64,000 bases of DNA from Microthrixaceae bacterium (GTDB lineage: Bacteria; Actinomycetota; Acidimicrobiia; Acidimicrobiales; Microtrichaceae). This document shows, piece after piece, positions 8,707-17,330 of the stretch. The notes beneath the pieces were generated by a model. That model saw only the letters and a list, made by a program, of their open reading frames with translations. It did not search any database and was not told where the DNA came from. A program made the translations under genes and the position numbers. Numbering within the stretch: the stretch's first letter is position 1; every line of letters begins with the position of its first letter. Location of the stretch: contig JACJWI010000002.1 in the NCBI GenBank assembly GCA_020637215.1, positions 248,001 to 312,000 on the forward strand, written 5' to 3'.

Positions 8707-9282
8707 TCAGGTCCGGACGCGACCGTCGCAGGTGAGCAGGAACCGACCCAGGGTCCGCAGCAGACGACCACGGTCGTCGTCCCACGCCAGGCGGGGTTCT
8801 GACCAGAACACCTGCAGCGCTCCGACGGTCCGGCCCCGCTGACGCAACGGCAGGTGCAGGCACGACCGCACGCCCAGTTCACCGAGGGTGCGGGCGCCGT
8901 CGGGGTCGGCGGGCAGGGCGCGGGCGTCGTCGATGAGGACGAACCGGTCCGCGGCCAACGGGGCCAGGCCCCAGGGGAACCAGCCGGTGTCGACCGCGTC
9001 GGGCACCGGCGCGCACACCCCGCCCGGGCGAGTACGTCGCGACCGAACCGACGGTCGGGCGTGGACCGCGGCGGCCCGACGGGCACCGACGCGGAACAGC
9101 GCCGCTGCGTCGGCCCAGCAGGCGTCGCGCACCAGGTCCAGCCCCTCGTCGAGCAGCCGTTGGGTGCTCCAGTCGTGGGCGTGGTCGGTCAGCCGGTCGA
9201 TGGACGCGCTGAGGCCGGCCAGGTCGGGGCCGGATGGGTCGGTCAAGGGCGCGTCGGGGTCGGTCTGTCGATCGGCTGGCAT
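8707..9282 (-). CDS. GAF-domain protein
   Basis: A 191-residue protein ending in a GAF-like sensor domain. ACWADAAALFRVG near residue 55, then LGELGVRSCLHLPLRQRGRTVGALQVFWSEPRLAWDDDRGRLLRTLGRFL near the C terminus, are the typical GAF strands. No ANTAR, kinase or cyclase output domain follows. Such orphan GAF proteins are often signalling fragments or ANTAR-like regulators that have lost the output. It is divergent from the amidohydrolase gene, with one arm of the long inverted repeat in between. Confidence 0.65.
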   Translation of the reverse strand: MPADRQTDPDAPLTDPSGPDLAGLSASIDRLTDHAHDWSTQRLLDEGLDLVRDACWADAAALFRVGARRAAAVHARPSVRSRRTRPGGVCAPVPDAVDTGWFPWGLAPLAADRFVLIDDARALPADPDGARTLGELGVRSCLHLPLRQRGRTVGALQVFWSEPRLAWDDDRGRLLRTLGRFLLTCDGRVRT

Positions 9283-9325
9283 CGTCCCACCAGCGTCGGC
9301 GCGTCCCACCCCCAACTGAACAACA

Positions 9326-9381
9326 TCGATATAGGGGTGCTCAACGACACACCTTGTCGCAATCCGGACCCCAGAAATCCG
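9326..9381 (+). repeat. Palindromic repeat, left arm of 56-bp inverted pair
   Basis: These 56 bases recur in inverted orientation at 11182-11237 with a single mismatch. Inside is a hairpin-like core, CGACA-N5-TGTCG, flanked by GGGGT and ACCCC. The unit lies in the divergent promoter region of the GAF gene and the amidohydrolase, so it cannot be acting only as a terminator. Confidence 0.9.
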
Positions 9382-9462
9382 CCGGCCGACCCGGTCAGGC
9401 ACAATGGCGGGGCGGACCACCGGAGGTGGATCGCTCGGGGGGACCGACAAGGGGGACGGAAC

Positions 9463-11169
9463 GTGCACGACCTGATCATCCGCGCCGGATCGGTGGTCGA
9501 CGGGACGGGCTCCGCGGCCCGTACCGCGGACGTCGCCATCACCGACGGCATCATCAGTGAGGTCGGTCGCGTCGACGGCCCCGCCCGCCGGGAGCTCGAC
9601 GCCGACGGGCTGCTCGTGACCCCGGGATTCGTCGACATCCACACCCACTTCGACGGCCAGGTCACCTGGGATCCGATGCTGACCCCGACGTGCTGGCACG
9701 GGGTGACCACGGTGGTGATGGGCAACTGCGGGGTCGGGTTCGCCCCGGTGCACCCGGACCGCCACGACTGGCTGATCGGGCTGATGGAGGGCGTCGAGGA
9801 CATCCCCGGAGCTGCGCTGTCCGACGGGATCCGCTGGAGCTGGGAGACCTTCCCCGAGTACCTCGACGCCGTCGACCGGGCCCCCAAGATGCTCGACGTC
9901 GGCACCCAGGTTCCCCACGGTGCGGTCCGGGCCTACGTGATGGGCGAGCGCGGCGCCCGCAACGAGCCGGCCACCGCGGACGACATCGAGATGATGGCGG
10001 CCATCGTCGGAGAAGCGGTGCGGGCCGGTGCGCTCGGGTTCTCCACCTCGCGGACCATCGCCCACATGGCCATCGACGGCGAACCGGTCCCCGGAACCTT
10101 CGCCGCCGAGGACGAGCTGTTCGGCATCGGCGCCGCCCTCGCCGAGGCGGGTACCGGGGTGTTCGAGCTGGCACCGGCGGGTGCCCTGGGTGAGGACCTG
10201 GCCGCGCCCGACACGGAGATGGCGTGGATGCGTCGGCTCGGCGCGGCGATCGACCGTCCGATCGTGTTCGCTCTCACGCAGAACGACCACGACCCGCTCG
10301 CCTACCGTCGCATGCTCGAGCTCAGCGCGGAGGCGCAGGACGAGGGCTCGCTGGTCATCCCGCAGGTCGCGTCCCGGCCGATCAACCTGCTGCTCGGCCT
10401 GCAGACGTTCCACCCGTTCTCGTACTGCCCGTCGTGGTCCGAGGTGGGTCTGCTGTCGATCGCGGAGCGGGTCCGGGCGATGGGCGACCCGGCGTTCCGG
10501 GAGCGGCTCCTGGCCGAGGTCGGGGAGATGGACCCGGCCATGGCCCAGTTCCTCGACCCGGAGCGGGTGGTCACGATGGGGGCGGTTCCCGACTACGAGC
10601 CGTCGCTGGACCAGACGATCGGCGCTCGGGCTCGGGCCCGGGGCATCAGCCCGTGGGAGTTGTACTACGACGACCTCCTCGGCGACGACGGCGACGCGCT
10701 GATCATGCGACCACTGCTCAACTACAGCGACTTCAACCTCGATGCAGTGCACGAGATGCTGTCCAGCCCGGTCACGCGGTGGGGCCTCGGCGACGGCGGC
10801 GCCCACTGCGGAACGACCTGCGACGCATCAGCGGCCACGTTCCTGCTGACGCACTGGGCCCGCGATCGCGCCGACGGGCTGCCGGTGGAGCAGGCGGTCC
10901 GGACCCTCACCTCGGACACCGCGTCGCTCTACGGGCTGGGCGATCGCGGTGTGCTCGCAGCGGGCCGGGTCGGGGACGTGAACCTGATCGACCTCGACGC
11001 TCTCAGCCTGCGGCGACCGGAGATGGTGCACGACCTTCCCGGCGACGCCCGCCGATTCATCCAGCGAGCGGACGGCTACCGGGCGACGGTCAAGTCCGGC
11101 GAGGTCACCCTCGTCGACGGCGAGGACCAGGGCGCTCGCCCGGGTCGACTGCTCCGCGGCGCCCGCTGA
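9463..11169 (+). CDS. Amidohydrolase family protein (N-acyl-D-amino acid deacylase type)
   Basis: A 568-residue metal-dependent hydrolase. VDIHTHFDGQ gives the metal-binding histidines 60 and 62, and TCWHGVTTVVMGNCGVGFAP follows as in D-aminoacylase and N-acyl-D-amino acid deacylases. Later motifs are GALGFSTSRT and a terminal GVLAAGRVGDVNLID of the small beta-sandwich domain. The exact substrate is not determined. GTG at 9463 is preceded by GGGGGA at 9451-9456, spacing 6. Both ends of the gene are bracketed by an inverted 56-bp repeat, which raises the possibility that the gene moved as a unit. Confidence 0.82.
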   Translation: MHDLIIRAGSVVDGTGSAARTADVAITDGIISEVGRVDGPARRELDADGLLVTPGFVDIHTHFDGQVTWDPMLTPTCWHGVTTVVMGNCGVGFAPVHPDRHDWLIGLMEGVEDIPGAALSDGIRWSWETFPEYLDAVDRAPKMLDVGTQVPHGAVRAYVMGERGARNEPATADDIEMMAAIVGEAVRAGALGFSTSRTIAHMAIDGEPVPGTFAAEDELFGIGAALAEAGTGVFELAPAGALGEDLAAPDTEMAWMRRLGAAIDRPIVFALTQNDHDPLAYRRMLELSAEAQDEGSLVIPQVASRPINLLLGLQTFHPFSYCPSWSEVGLLSIAERVRAMGDPAFRERLLAEVGEMDPAMAQFLDPERVVTMGAVPDYEPSLDQTIGARARARGISPWELYYDDLLGDDGDALIMRPLLNYSDFNLDAVHEMLSSPVTRWGLGDGGAHCGTTCDASAATFLLTHWARDRADGLPVEQAVRTLTSDTASLYGLGDRGVLAAGRVGDVNLIDLDALSLRRPEMVHDLPGDARRFIQRADGYRATVKSGEVTLVDGEDQGARPGRLLRGAR

Positions 11170-11181
11170 CGGGTCCGGGCT

Positions 11182-11237
11182 CGGATTTCTGGGGTCCGGA
11201 TTGCGACAAGGTGTGTCGTTGAGGACCCCTATATCGA
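11182..11237 (-). repeat. Palindromic repeat, right arm of 56-bp inverted pair
   Basis: Inverted copy of 9326-9381 with one mismatch. This copy forms the better hairpin: GGGGTCC at 11191-11197 pairs with GGACCCC at 11223-11229, and inside it CGACA pairs with TGTCG across a 5-nt loop. It sits between the convergent amidohydrolase and PIG-L genes and supplies the PIG-L stop codon. Confidence 0.9.
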
Positions 11238-11945
11238 GATGAGTTCGAAGGTGACGGCGAGGTCGACGCCGAGGCGGGGCCCGGCCCACTCGGCCATGCC
11301 TCGCAGGAACGGCTCCGGGTCGGTGCCCGGCGTCCCCGGCGGGAGCGCGTCCAGATAGGTGCGGTGCGCCTCGAGCGACTCGACGCCCTTGTCGATCCAG
11401 TCCCCGACATCGACGCCGTGGGTGGCCATGTCCGACCCCAGGAACGCCGCGAAGCGGGTGCCGGACCACGGTTCGCCGGCGTCGGTGAACAGCCACCGGT
11501 TGCCGGCGTCACGAGCGGCGTCGAGCAACGCGAGTCCGGTGTTGCGGTGATCGACGTGGTTCCAGCCCTCGCCGCCCCAGTGCTCGCGGAAGTTGGTGGC
11601 GATCAACACGTCCGGGCGGTGCCGGCGGATCGCCGCGGCCAGGTCCCGGCGCAGGTCCAGGTCGGCCACCACCAGCCCGTCGGGACGGCCCATGAACTCG
11701 ACGGTGTGCACCCCGACCACCGCGGCCGACGCGATCTCCTCGTCGCGGCGCAACGGCCCGCACTCCTCGGGGGCCATGCCGTCGATGCCCGCCTCGCCGT
11801 CGGTCACCAACAGGTAGATGACCTCCTTGCCCTGGGCGGTCCATCGGGCGACGGCGGACGCGGCGCCGTACTCCAGGTCGTCGGGGTGGGCGACCACGGC
11901 CAGCGCGCGGTCCCAGTCCTCGGGGAAGGTCCTCAACTCGGCCAT
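11229..11945 (-). CDS. PIG-L family deacetylase
   Basis: A 238-residue LmbE/PIG-L zinc deacetylase. The AHPDD metal motif lies at residues 19-23, and a second metal-binding histidine lies in GWNHVDHRNTG. Family enzymes remove acetyl groups from N-acetylglucosamine-type substrates, for example in mycothiol or glycolipid metabolism; MshB and Mca are relatives. The last codons and the TAG stop come from the palindromic repeat at 11182-11237. The first in-frame ATG at 11945 is used. Confidence 0.87.
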   Translation of the reverse strand: MAELRTFPEDWDRALAVVAHPDDLEYGAASAVARWTAQGKEVIYLLVTDGEAGIDGMAPEECGPLRRDEEIASAAVVGVHTVEFMGRPDGLVVADLDLRRDLAAAIRRHRPDVLIATNFREHWGGEGWNHVDHRNTGLALLDAARDAGNRWLFTDAGEPWSGTRFAAFLGSDMATHGVDVGDWIDKGVESLEAHRTYLDALPPGTPGTDPEPFLRGMAEWAGPRLGVDLAVTFELISI

Positions 11946-12061
11946 CGACGCGTCTCCTGGTGTTCGGTTGTTCGGTTGTTCGGGTGCTCGGGGCCCCGGC
12001 GGGTGCGCGGGGATCGTGCTGTGGTCTACCCCGCGCCTACGATCGCCGACCGGAGGTGACC

Positions 12062-12601
12062 ATGATCCACGCCGCAGGGTTCGCGACCGAGTTCAACACC
12101 GTCATGCTGGTCCTGCGCGTCGTGGCCGGCGTGACGCTGTTCCTGCACGGCTACAACAAGGTGTTCCGCGGCGGGAAGATCGAGGGGACCGCCGGCTGGT
12201 TCGAGGGCCTGGGCATGAAGCCCGGCCGGCTCAACGCCTGGATGGCGGCCAGCACCGAGATGGGAGCAGGCGTGCTGCTGACCGTCGGCCTGCTCACCCC
12301 GTTCGCGGCCGCCGGGCTGATCGGGATCATGGTGGTCGCGGCCCGCACCGATCACCGGGGGTCGTTCTTCATGTTCAAGAACGGCTGGGAGTACGTGATG
12401 GTGTTCGGGTTCCTGGCCTGGGGCATCGGGGCGCTCGGCCCGGGCGAGTGGTCCCTCGACCACGCCCTCGGCATCCTCGACGACCTGACCCGGGACTGGC
12501 GCGGCGCCCTCATCGCGGGCGTGCTCGGACTGGTCGCCGGCATCGGCACCCTCGTGGTGTTCCACCACCCGGAGCCGGCCGCCGACTCCGGCGGCAGCTG
12601 A
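12062..12601 (+). CDS. DoxX family membrane protein
   Basis: A 179-residue membrane protein. Four hydrophobic segments lie near residues 12-32, 58-78, 80-98 and 118-170, and the family signature VLRVVAGVTLFLHGYNKVF is at the start. DoxX-like proteins occur as small membrane subunits of quinone or redox systems; no partner oxidase is adjacent here. GGAGGT at 12052-12057 sets the ATG at 12062. A short tandem of GGTTGTTC units lies upstream at about 11961-11985. Confidence 0.83.
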   Translation: MIHAAGFATEFNTVMLVLRVVAGVTLFLHGYNKVFRGGKIEGTAGWFEGLGMKPGRLNAWMAASTEMGAGVLLTVGLLTPFAAAGLIGIMVVAARTDHRGSFFMFKNGWEYVMVFGFLAWGIGALGPGEWSLDHALGILDDLTRDWRGALIAGVLGLVAGIGTLVVFHHPEPAADSGGS

Positions 12602-12643
12602 GCCGAACCGACCCGATCGGGTCGGATCCCGGCCGAGCCGATC

Positions 12644-13003
12644 TCAGGGCTGCAGGCCGGTGCTCTCCGCCCCCTCGGCCGGTCCCTCGGCCGGCCCGGC
12701 GGTGGCGGGAGGCCGGTGGAACTCGATGGCGAACGTGGCCGGCCCGTCGAACTCGACGTGGTGACGTCGCTGCGGCGGGATGACCTGGGACCCGCCGGCG
12801 CTGACGGTGCGGGGCCGGTCGGACTCGTCCTCGAACACGAAGCGCAGGCTCCCGGTGTGGACCAGCAGCCGGGCCCACACCCCGGCCGCCACCTGGTGCG
12901 CCCGCAGCAGGCCGCCGGGGTGGTTCGCCTCGTCGAACACGTCGGTGGTGCGGGCGAGCTCCAGGCCGTCGGGGAGCTCGATCGGGTCGGGTCGGTCGTC
13001 CAT
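12644..13003 (-). CDS. DUF1971 (TehB/YeaR-like) cupin-type protein
   Basis: A 119-residue protein matching the DUF1971 pattern: LPDGLELARTTDVFDE, GGLLRAHQVAAGVWARLLVHTGSLRFVFED and a late IPPQRRHHVEFDGPATFAIEF. Homologues occur alone or fused to the tellurite resistance methyltransferase TehB and form a small beta-barrel of unknown ligand. The start is the ATG at 13003. It is divergent from mutA with a 148-bp intergenic region. Confidence 0.75.
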   Translation of the reverse strand: MDDRPDPIELPDGLELARTTDVFDEANHPGGLLRAHQVAAGVWARLLVHTGSLRFVFEDESDRPRTVSAGGSQVIPPQRRHHVEFDGPATFAIEFHRPPATAGPAEGPAEGAESTGLQP

Positions 13004-13151
13004 GCCCCCATCCTGGCGCGCGACGCAGCGACTCCCGGCCTCGGGAGGTCGGCCGCACGTTCGGTAACCTCGCTCGACGGCGTTCCGGTCGAGCGGAGCT
13101 GCCGCCACGCCGGAGGTCCCCTCGACCGGGACCCAGACGACGGAGATCAGC

Positions 13152-15038
13152 GTGTCCGAACCGACGACGGCCCCGACGGCCGCGACCGCCCTGGCCGGGG
13201 GCTTCGATCCGGCCGACGAGGAAGCGTGGCTCGCCGCGGTCGACAAGGTGCTCAAGGGGGCACCGTTCACCAAGCTGGTCGGCCGTACCGCCGACGGCGT
13301 CACGGTCCAGCCGCTCTACACCCCCGACAACTCCCCGGGAGCCGCCGACGAGGCCGGCTTCCCCGGCCAGGCACCGTTCACCCGCGGCACGCACCCAGCA
13401 CCACGCCCGGACGTGGCCTGGGACATCCGATCGGTCGTCGGGGGGCCGGACCCCGCCGCCGCCAACGCCCGGGCGCTCACCGATCTGGAGCGCGGGGTCA
13501 CCAGCCTCGAGGTGCCCTGGACCGAGGCGACCGACCTGGACGCGGTCCTTTCCGGCGTCCACCTCGACCTGGCCCCGGTCGTGCTGCGGCCGGGGTTCGA
13601 CTTCACCGCCGCCGCCGACGCACTGATCGCCCTGTGGGACCAGCGCGGGATCGACCCCGCCCAGGCCGTCGGCGGATTCGGTGCCGACCCGCTCGCTGCG
13701 CTGGCGGCCCGGGGCGGGGCCGGACAGGACCCGCAGGCCCTTCTCACCGAGCTGGGCGCACTGGCGGCGCGCACCGCTGCCACCCACCCCCGGGTGCGGT
13801 CCGTGACGGTCAGCACCCTCCCGGCGGTCGAGGCCGGCGCGTCCGAGGCCCAGGAGCTGGCGATCATGCTGGGGACCGGGGCGGCCTACCTGCGGGCCAT
13901 GTCCGCCGCGGGGCTCAGCGCGGATGAGGCCGCCGGACAGATCCAGCTGGAGCTGGCGGCCGACGAGGACGTGTTCGCCACCGTCGCCAAGCTGCGCGCC
14001 GCCCGTCGCCTGTGGGCCAACCTGCTCGGTGCCGTCGGCGTGTCGGGCGACGCTCCCGCACCGGTGCTGCACGTGGTCGAGGCCCGCCGCATGCTCACCC
14101 GTCGAGACCCGTGGGTGAACCTCCTGCGCACCACCGCGGCGGTGTTCGCGGCCGGCATCGGCGGCGCCGACGGCGTGACCGCCCACCCCTACGACGTCCT
14201 GCTCGGCGACCCGAGCGACCTCGGCCGCCGCATGGCCCGCAACACCCAGATCCTCCTCCAGGAGGAGTCGAACCTGGGGCGGGTGATCGATCCGGCGGGC
14301 GGTTCCGGTTACGTCGAGAGCCTCACCGACGAGCTCGCGGACCTGGCGTGGCGTCTGCTCCAGGAGCTCGAGTCGGTCGGTGGGATGCCGACGGTGCTGC
14401 TCGACGGCACCCTCGCCGCCCGCATCGCGGATGTCCGCGACGCCCGCCTGGCGCGGATCGCCACCCGTCGGGCTCCGATCACCGGGGTCAGCGAGTTCCC
14501 CGACCTCGGCGAGGACCCGCCGCCACCGCCTCCACCGGAACCCGACGGCGTCGATCCGCTGCTGGTCCCGGTTCGCTGGGCCGAGCGCTTCGAGGAGCTG
14601 CGCGACCGAGCCGACGCCGCCCGCGCCGCGGGTCGCGAGCCGGTGGTGTTCCTGGCCAACCTCGGTCCGGTGGCCACCCACACCGCCCGGGCGACGTTCG
14701 CCAAGAACCTCTTCGAGGCCGGCGGACTGCGCACCGTCACCTCCGGTCGAGGGGCCGGCACCGGTTTCGCCACCGCGGCCGATGCCGCCGAGGACTTCGC
14801 CGCCAGCGGTGCCGCCCTGGTGTGCATCTGCTCGTCGGACGCCGTCTACGCCGAACACGCGGTCGCAGCCGCCGAGGCGCTGCGCGCCGCGGGGGCACGT
14901 CGGGTGTACCTGGCCGGCAACCCGGGCGACCGCCGCGCCGCCGAGGAGGCCGCCGGAGTCGACGAGTTCGTCCACGTCGGCGTCGACGTGCTCGCCACCC
15001 TGGAACGGGCGCAGGAGATCCTGGAGGTGTCGTCATGA
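13152..15038 (+). CDS. mutA: Methylmalonyl-CoA mutase small subunit
   Basis: A 628-residue beta (small) subunit of the heterodimeric B12-dependent mutase that interconverts methylmalonyl-CoA and succinyl-CoA. The substrate-barrel remnant includes VQPLYTPDNSPG, ARNTQILLQEESNLGRVIDPAGGSGYVESLT and the C-terminal Rossmann-like half. The B12-ligating DxHxxG motif is absent, as usual for this subunit. GTG start at 13152 after GGAG. The stop overlaps mutB by 4 bp, so the two are translationally coupled. Confidence 0.92.
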   Translation: MSEPTTAPTAATALAGGFDPADEEAWLAAVDKVLKGAPFTKLVGRTADGVTVQPLYTPDNSPGAADEAGFPGQAPFTRGTHPAPRPDVAWDIRSVVGGPDPAAANARALTDLERGVTSLEVPWTEATDLDAVLSGVHLDLAPVVLRPGFDFTAAADALIALWDQRGIDPAQAVGGFGADPLAALAARGGAGQDPQALLTELGALAARTAATHPRVRSVTVSTLPAVEAGASEAQELAIMLGTGAAYLRAMSAAGLSADEAAGQIQLELAADEDVFATVAKLRAARRLWANLLGAVGVSGDAPAPVLHVVEARRMLTRRDPWVNLLRTTAAVFAAGIGGADGVTAHPYDVLLGDPSDLGRRMARNTQILLQEESNLGRVIDPAGGSGYVESLTDELADLAWRLLQELESVGGMPTVLLDGTLAARIADVRDARLARIATRRAPITGVSEFPDLGEDPPPPPPPEPDGVDPLLVPVRWAERFEELRDRADAARAAGREPVVFLANLGPVATHTARATFAKNLFEAGGLRTVTSGRGAGTGFATAADAAEDFAASGAALVCICSSDAVYAEHAVAAAEALRAAGARRVYLAGNPGDRRAAEEAAGVDEFVHVGVDVLATLERAQEILEVSS

Positions 15039-17257
15039 CCGCGGACGGACCCCGCTTCGAGGTCCCCGACCTCAGCACCGTCGACCTGGCCGCGTCGGCC
15101 GCCGCCGATCCCGGGGCCCGGGATCGCTGGGCCGCCGCGGCGCAGTCCGCGACCGGGCTCGCCGTCGACGAGCAGCGATGGGAGACGCCCGAGGGCATCG
15201 ACGTCGCCCCGCTGTACTCGGCGGCCGACCTCGACGGGCTCGACTTCCTGCACACGTACCCGGGTCTGGCGCCGTTCCTGCGGGGTCCGTACCCGACCAT
15301 GTACGTCAACCAGCCGTGGACGATCCGCCAGTACGCCGGGTTCTCCACCGCCGAGGACTCCAACGCCTTCTACCGGCGCAACCTGGCCGCCGGGCAGAAG
15401 GGGCTGTCGGTCGCCTTCGACCTGCCCACCCACCGTGGTTACGACTCCGACAACCCCCGCGTCGCCGGCGACGTCGGCATGGCGGGGGTCGCCATCGACT
15501 CCATCTACGACATGCGGGTCCTGTTCGACGGGATCCCGCTCGACCAGATGTCGGTGTCGATGACCATGAACGGCGCGGTCCTCCCCGTGCTGTCGCTCTA
15601 CATCGTCGCCGCCGAGGAGCAGGGCGTGGCGCCCGAGAAGCTCGCCGGGACGATCCAGAACGACATCCTCAAGGAGTTCATGGTCCGCAACACCTACATC
15701 TACCCGCCGACGCCGTCGATGCGGATCATCTCCGACATCTTCAGCTACACCTCGGAGCGGATGCCGAGGTTCAACTCGATCTCGATCTCCGGCTACCACA
15801 TGCAGGAGGCGGGCGCGACGGCGGACCTGGAGCTCGCGTACACACTCGCCGACGGCCTCGAGTACATCCAGGCCGGCCTCGACGCCGGTCTCGACGTCGA
15901 CGCCTTCGCGCCGCGGCTGTCGTTCTTCTGGGCGATCGGCATGAACTTCTTCATGGAGATCGCCAAGATGCGCGCGGCGCGGCTGCTGTGGGCGAAGTTG
16001 GTGAAGGAGCGCTTCGATCCCGGCAACGCCAAGTCGTTGTCGTTGCGCACGCACTCGCAGACCTCGGGCTGGTCGCTGACCGCGCAGGACGTGTTCAACA
16101 ACGTGATCCGCACCTGCGTCGAGGCGATGGCGTCGACCCAGGGCCACACCCAGAGCCTGCACACCAACAGCCTGGACGAGGCGCTCGCGCTGCCGACGGA
16201 CTTCTCGGCCCGCATCGCCCGCAACACCCAGCTGTTCCTGCAGCAGGAGTCGGGGACCACCCGGGTCATCGACCCGTGGGGCGGCAGCTACTACGTCGAG
16301 CGGCTCACCGCCGAGCTGGCCCAGCGGGCGTTGACCCACATCGCCGAGGTCGACCAGCTCGGAGGCATGGCCGCCGCGATCGAGGCGGGCATCCCCAAGC
16401 TCCGCATCGAGGAGGCTGCGGCGCGCACCCAGGCCCGCATCGACGCCGGCCGTCAGCCGGTGATCGGGGTCAACAAGTACCGCCTGGACGAGCACGAGGA
16501 CATCGACGTCCTCAAGGTCGACAACTCGGCGGTGCGTGCCGGGCAGATCGCCAAGCTGGAGCGCCTCCGCGCCGAACGCGACCCCGAGGCGGTACGGGTC
16601 GCGCTGGAGGCGTTGACGAACGCGGCGTCCTCGGGCGAGGGCAACCTGTTGGACCTCGGCGTCGCCGCGGCGCGGGCCAAGGCGTCGGTCGGTGAGATCA
16701 GCGACGCGCTGGAGAAGGTGTACGGCCGGCACCGCGCCGACATCCGGTCGATCTCCGGCGTGTACCGCAGCGAGCTCGGAGAGAGGGGTGCCGCGGTGGA
16801 CCAGGTCAGGCGCAAGGTCGAGGCGTTCGAGGCCGCTGACGGCCGGCGGCCGCGGATCCTGCTGGCGAAGATGGGTCAGGACGGACACGACCGCGGCCAG
16901 AAGGTCATCGCCTCGGCGTTCGCGGATCTCGGCTGGGACGTCGACATCGGACCGCTGTTCCAGACCCCCGAGGAGGTCGCCCGTCAGGCGGTCGAGGCCG
17001 ACGTGCACATCGTCGGGCCGTCGTCGCTCGCCGCCGGACACCTGACGCTGGTCCCCGAGCTCAAGCAGGCGTTGGAGGCTCTCGGCCGACCCGACATCCT
17101 CGTCGTGGTCGGCGGGGTGATCCCGCCCCAGGACTACCCGGCGCTGTACGACGCGGGTGCCGCCGCGGTGTTCCCGCCCGGCACCGTCATCCACGAGGCC
17201 GCCTCGGACCTGCTCGACCGCCTGGCCGACCAGCTCGGCTACGACCTCTCGACCTGA
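15035..17257 (+). CDS. mutB: Methylmalonyl-CoA mutase large (catalytic) subunit
   Basis: A 740-residue catalytic subunit. The barrel carries HTYPGLAPFLRGPYPTMY, GLSVAFDLPTHRGYDSDNPRV and RTHSQTSGWSLTAQD; the C-terminal cobalamin domain has DGHDRGQKVI with the cobalt-ligating histidine at residue 618. It works with MutA in propionyl-CoA metabolism, and meaB, the chaperone GTPase for this enzyme, is encoded 1.6 kb downstream. A palindromic repeat follows the stop codon. Confidence 0.96.
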   Translation: MTADGPRFEVPDLSTVDLAASAAADPGARDRWAAAAQSATGLAVDEQRWETPEGIDVAPLYSAADLDGLDFLHTYPGLAPFLRGPYPTMYVNQPWTIRQYAGFSTAEDSNAFYRRNLAAGQKGLSVAFDLPTHRGYDSDNPRVAGDVGMAGVAIDSIYDMRVLFDGIPLDQMSVSMTMNGAVLPVLSLYIVAAEEQGVAPEKLAGTIQNDILKEFMVRNTYIYPPTPSMRIISDIFSYTSERMPRFNSISISGYHMQEAGATADLELAYTLADGLEYIQAGLDAGLDVDAFAPRLSFFWAIGMNFFMEIAKMRAARLLWAKLVKERFDPGNAKSLSLRTHSQTSGWSLTAQDVFNNVIRTCVEAMASTQGHTQSLHTNSLDEALALPTDFSARIARNTQLFLQQESGTTRVIDPWGGSYYVERLTAELAQRALTHIAEVDQLGGMAAAIEAGIPKLRIEEAAARTQARIDAGRQPVIGVNKYRLDEHEDIDVLKVDNSAVRAGQIAKLERLRAERDPEAVRVALEALTNAASSGEGNLLDLGVAAARAKASVGEISDALEKVYGRHRADIRSISGVYRSELGERGAAVDQVRRKVEAFEAADGRRPRILLAKMGQDGHDRGQKVIASAFADLGWDVDIGPLFQTPEEVARQAVEADVHIVGPSSLAAGHLTLVPELKQALEALGRPDILVVVGGVIPPQDYPALYDAGAAAVFPPGTVIHEAASDLLDRLADQLGYDLST

Positions 17258-17280
17258 GGACTCCGTCCCCGTCCCGGTTC

Positions 17281-17322
17281 TGTAGTGCGAGATCCAGGCG
17301 AACGCCTGGATCTCGCACTACA
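17281..17322. repeat. Perfect 42-bp palindromic repeat (copy 1)
   Basis: Two 20-bp arms, starting TGTAGTGCGAGATCC and mirrored exactly, are separated by AA. The same 42 bases occur at 48361-48402. Both copies lie between the 3' ends of convergent genes. It can act as a strong bidirectional terminator, but exact duplication 31 kb apart suggests a dispersed repeat family. Confidence 0.93.
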
Positions 17323-17330
17323 GAGCGGCG

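Noticed and set aside
11961..11985. GGTTGTTC short tandem repeat as operator
   Set aside because: Too short and imperfect, no symmetry, and the DoxX gene has a normal Shine-Dalgarno site downstream.
13004..13151. Cobalamin riboswitch before mutA
   Set aside because: The 148-bp region lacks a recognisable B12-box and the long leader such an element needs.
12510..17194. Very long open frames on the strand opposite mutA and mutB
   Set aside because: They mirror the strongly GC-rich third positions of the real genes; their translations are rich in Arg, Gly and Asp, have no motifs, and overlap proven coding sequence completely.
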